Of a stretch of 64,000 nucleotides of DNA, positions 63,034 to 64,000 are shown in pieces (position 1 is the first letter of the stretch; each line of letters begins with the position of its first letter). Source of the stretch: Edaphobacter sp. 12200R-103 (lineage in GTDB: Bacteria; Acidobacteriota; Terriglobia; Terriglobales; Acidobacteriaceae); assembly GCF_010093025.1 (NCBI RefSeq), contig NZ_CP048114.1, positions 2,418,001 through 2,482,000 on the forward strand, read 5' to 3'. The notes under the pieces were generated by a model. The model ran no database searches. It saw nothing but the letters and a program-made list of their open reading frames with translations, and was not told where the DNA came from. The translations under genes were made by a program, and so were the position numbers.

Positions 63034-63447
63034 ATGGGAACCATGCAAACACTTTCTGCCGACCTTCAAAACGAGTCCCCTGAAGCTCTGTCCATTGCGA
63101 TGAACATCGGGAATACGATTCGGGGCTATCGCCTCCAAAAAGGGATGTCCCAGGGCGATATCGAAAAACGCACAGGTCTTCTCCGCTGTTATCTTTCACG
63201 GGTCGAGAACGGACACACCGTTCCCTCGCTGGAAACCCTGCAGAAGATCGCCCGCGCCCTCGACCTGCAGTTGGCTGAGTTTTTCGCCGAAGAGATGGTC
63301 AGCAAGGAGATGTCTTCCCTGCACCTCGACGAGGATGAGATCCGGTTCCTGACCCAGGTGCAGCGTTACTCCGCCAACCTGAGCGAGAACGATCGCCGCC
63401 TGCTGCTGGCCATGGTACGCAAGTTCGCGCAGACCGCGCTCAGCTAA
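63034..63447 (+). CDS. XRE-family helix-turn-helix regulator
   Basis: A small DNA-binding protein of about 137 residues. The helix-turn-helix lies at about 22-78 (IGNTIRGYRLQKGMSQGDIEKRTGLLRCYLSRVENGHTVPSLETLQKIARALDLQLAEFF). The C-terminal 55 residues are charged and helical (LHLDEDEIRFLTQVQRYSANLSENDRRLLLAMVRKFA). The start is unclear: TTG 63004, ATG 63034 or ATG 63043, none with a good ribosome-binding site. A gap of about 180 bp upstream holds its promoter. Targets unknown. Confidence 0.85.
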   Translation: MGTMQTLSADLQNESPEALSIAMNIGNTIRGYRLQKGMSQGDIEKRTGLLRCYLSRVENGHTVPSLETLQKIARALDLQLAEFFAEEMVSKEMSSLHLDEDEIRFLTQVQRYSANLSENDRRLLLAMVRKFAQTALS

Positions 63448-63563
63448 CGCACCGCAAACAAACGTCCAGCGCAGAGTCGAAGATGCCCGCTATCGGATTC
63501 GCATAACCGGATCCGACCCGGCAAATTCTTCGTCCTGTCACAAATACCGCATACCATGACCGC

Positions 63564-64000
63564 GTGACTACCCGCCGCGAGTTCCTCACCATCCTCGGCG
63601 CCACCGGCGTCGCTGCCGCAGCGCCCTCTTCTCTGCCGGCCGCTCCCCAGCCCGAGTCGTTCACCTTTATTTTCCTGACCGATACCCACATCCAGCCGGA
63701 GCTGGACGCGGCCAGGGGAACGGACATGGCCTTCAAAAAGGCGCGCAGCATCCGGGCCGACTTCGCCATCCAGGGCGGAGACCACGTCTTCGATTCGCTG
63801 GCCGTCCCCAAGCAGCGTGCGCTGTCGCTCTACGACCTCTACGAGAAGACCGAGCAGGATCTCGGCATGAAGGTGCACCACACCATCGGGAACCACGATG
63901 TGGTCGGCATCTTCCCCCAGAGCGGAGTCCCGCCGACCGACCCGCTCTACGGCAAGAAACTCTTCGGCGACCGTTTCGGCAAGCTCTATTACTCGTTCGA
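63564..64000 (+). CDS. Tat-exported metallophosphoesterase (5' part, runs off the window)
   Basis: An open frame from GTG 63564 to the window end, 145 codons without a stop. It begins with a twin-arginine signal (TTRREFLTILGATGVAAAAP) and then shows the calcineurin-like phosphoesterase metal motifs in order: FLTDTHIQ (DxH), IQGGDHVFD (GD with the following His/Asp) and HTIGNHDV (GNHD). It is an exported metal-dependent phosphatase or nuclease; substrate and C-terminal domains lie outside the window. Confidence 0.85.
   Translation, partial: MTTRREFLTILGATGVAAAAPSSLPAAPQPESFTFIFLTDTHIQPELDAARGTDMAFKKARSIRADFAIQGGDHVFDSLAVPKQRALSLYDLYEKTEQDLGMKVHHTIGNHDVVGIFPQSGVPPTDPLYGKKLFGDRFGKLYYSF

Overview
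The window looks like chromosomal DNA of an acidobacterium of the Acidobacteriaceae type (Terriglobus/Granulicella/Edaphobacter relatives). This is inferred from gene content: four very large Oar-like TonB-dependent receptors with an N-terminal carboxypeptidase-regulatory domain, many Tat-exported enzymes, DUF1080, DUF2264, CE15 and FG-GAP proteins, a PEP-CTERM protein, and OB-fold-containing sensor kinases. No rRNA, tRNA, CRISPR array, prophage or insertion sequence was seen.

Layout. 1-6.5 kb: tail of an unknown gene, an RlmD/TrmA-type RNA methyltransferase, comEC, a CHRD/PEP-CTERM protein, a small hypothetical, a PNPOx-like flavoprotein and the remnant of a regulator gene. 6.5-17.5 kb: a polymer or sugar sensing and uptake locus. 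It holds a TonB receptor divergent from a lipoprotein binding protein, a histidine kinase and a response regulator, followed by a CE15-like esterase and two consecutive Nif3-like proteins. A perfect 18-bp palindrome lies between the receptor and the sensory operon. 17.8 kb: a secreted SH3b-HNH protein. 18.8-30.2 kb: a sugar-acid locus. A receptor, a Tat-exported glycosidase-like protein, an HpcH/HpaI aldolase and a D-2-hydroxyacid dehydrogenase are in one minus-strand operon. Beside it are a GntR/FCD regulator, an MFS transporter and a DapA-family aldolase. 30.4-35.6 kb: a third receptor divergent from a XylR-type regulator.

35.6-40.5 kb: a 42-residue membrane protein, then a minus-strand housekeeping run (aminotransferase, mannose-1-phosphate guanylyltransferase, phosphohexomutase, HAD phosphatase) that points to GDP-mannose or glycan precursor synthesis. 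40.7-50.2 kb: a GH2 glycosidase, the fourth receptor, a DUF2264 protein and a PQQ-type dehydrogenase with a cytochrome c domain. 50.2-54.1 kb: coaD, an ECF sigma / anti-sigma / Spy-like operon, and recA. 54.2-59.6 kb: a DUF1080/FG-GAP protein, an unknown membrane protein, a methyltransferase and a Tat-exported Gfo/Idh/MocA oxidoreductase. 59.9-64 kb: a double-length ThyX-like protein, a FabG-type reductase, a GNAT acetyltransferase, an XRE regulator and the start of a Tat-exported metallophosphoesterase.

The accessory part reads as plant or microbial polysaccharide utilisation: outer-membrane import by SusC-like receptors, periplasmic hydrolases and esterases, cytoplasmic sugar-acid aldolases and dehydrogenases, and one dedicated regulator per receptor. 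The points most worth a second look are the binding-protein / kinase / regulator unit with its palindrome, the Nif3 pair in which the exported copy has lost metal ligands, the ThyX-like fusion whose signature motif is split between two domains, an unassigned 835-residue glycosidase-like protein, and a dispersed repeat family built on the core GTGTCATCCTGAGCG.
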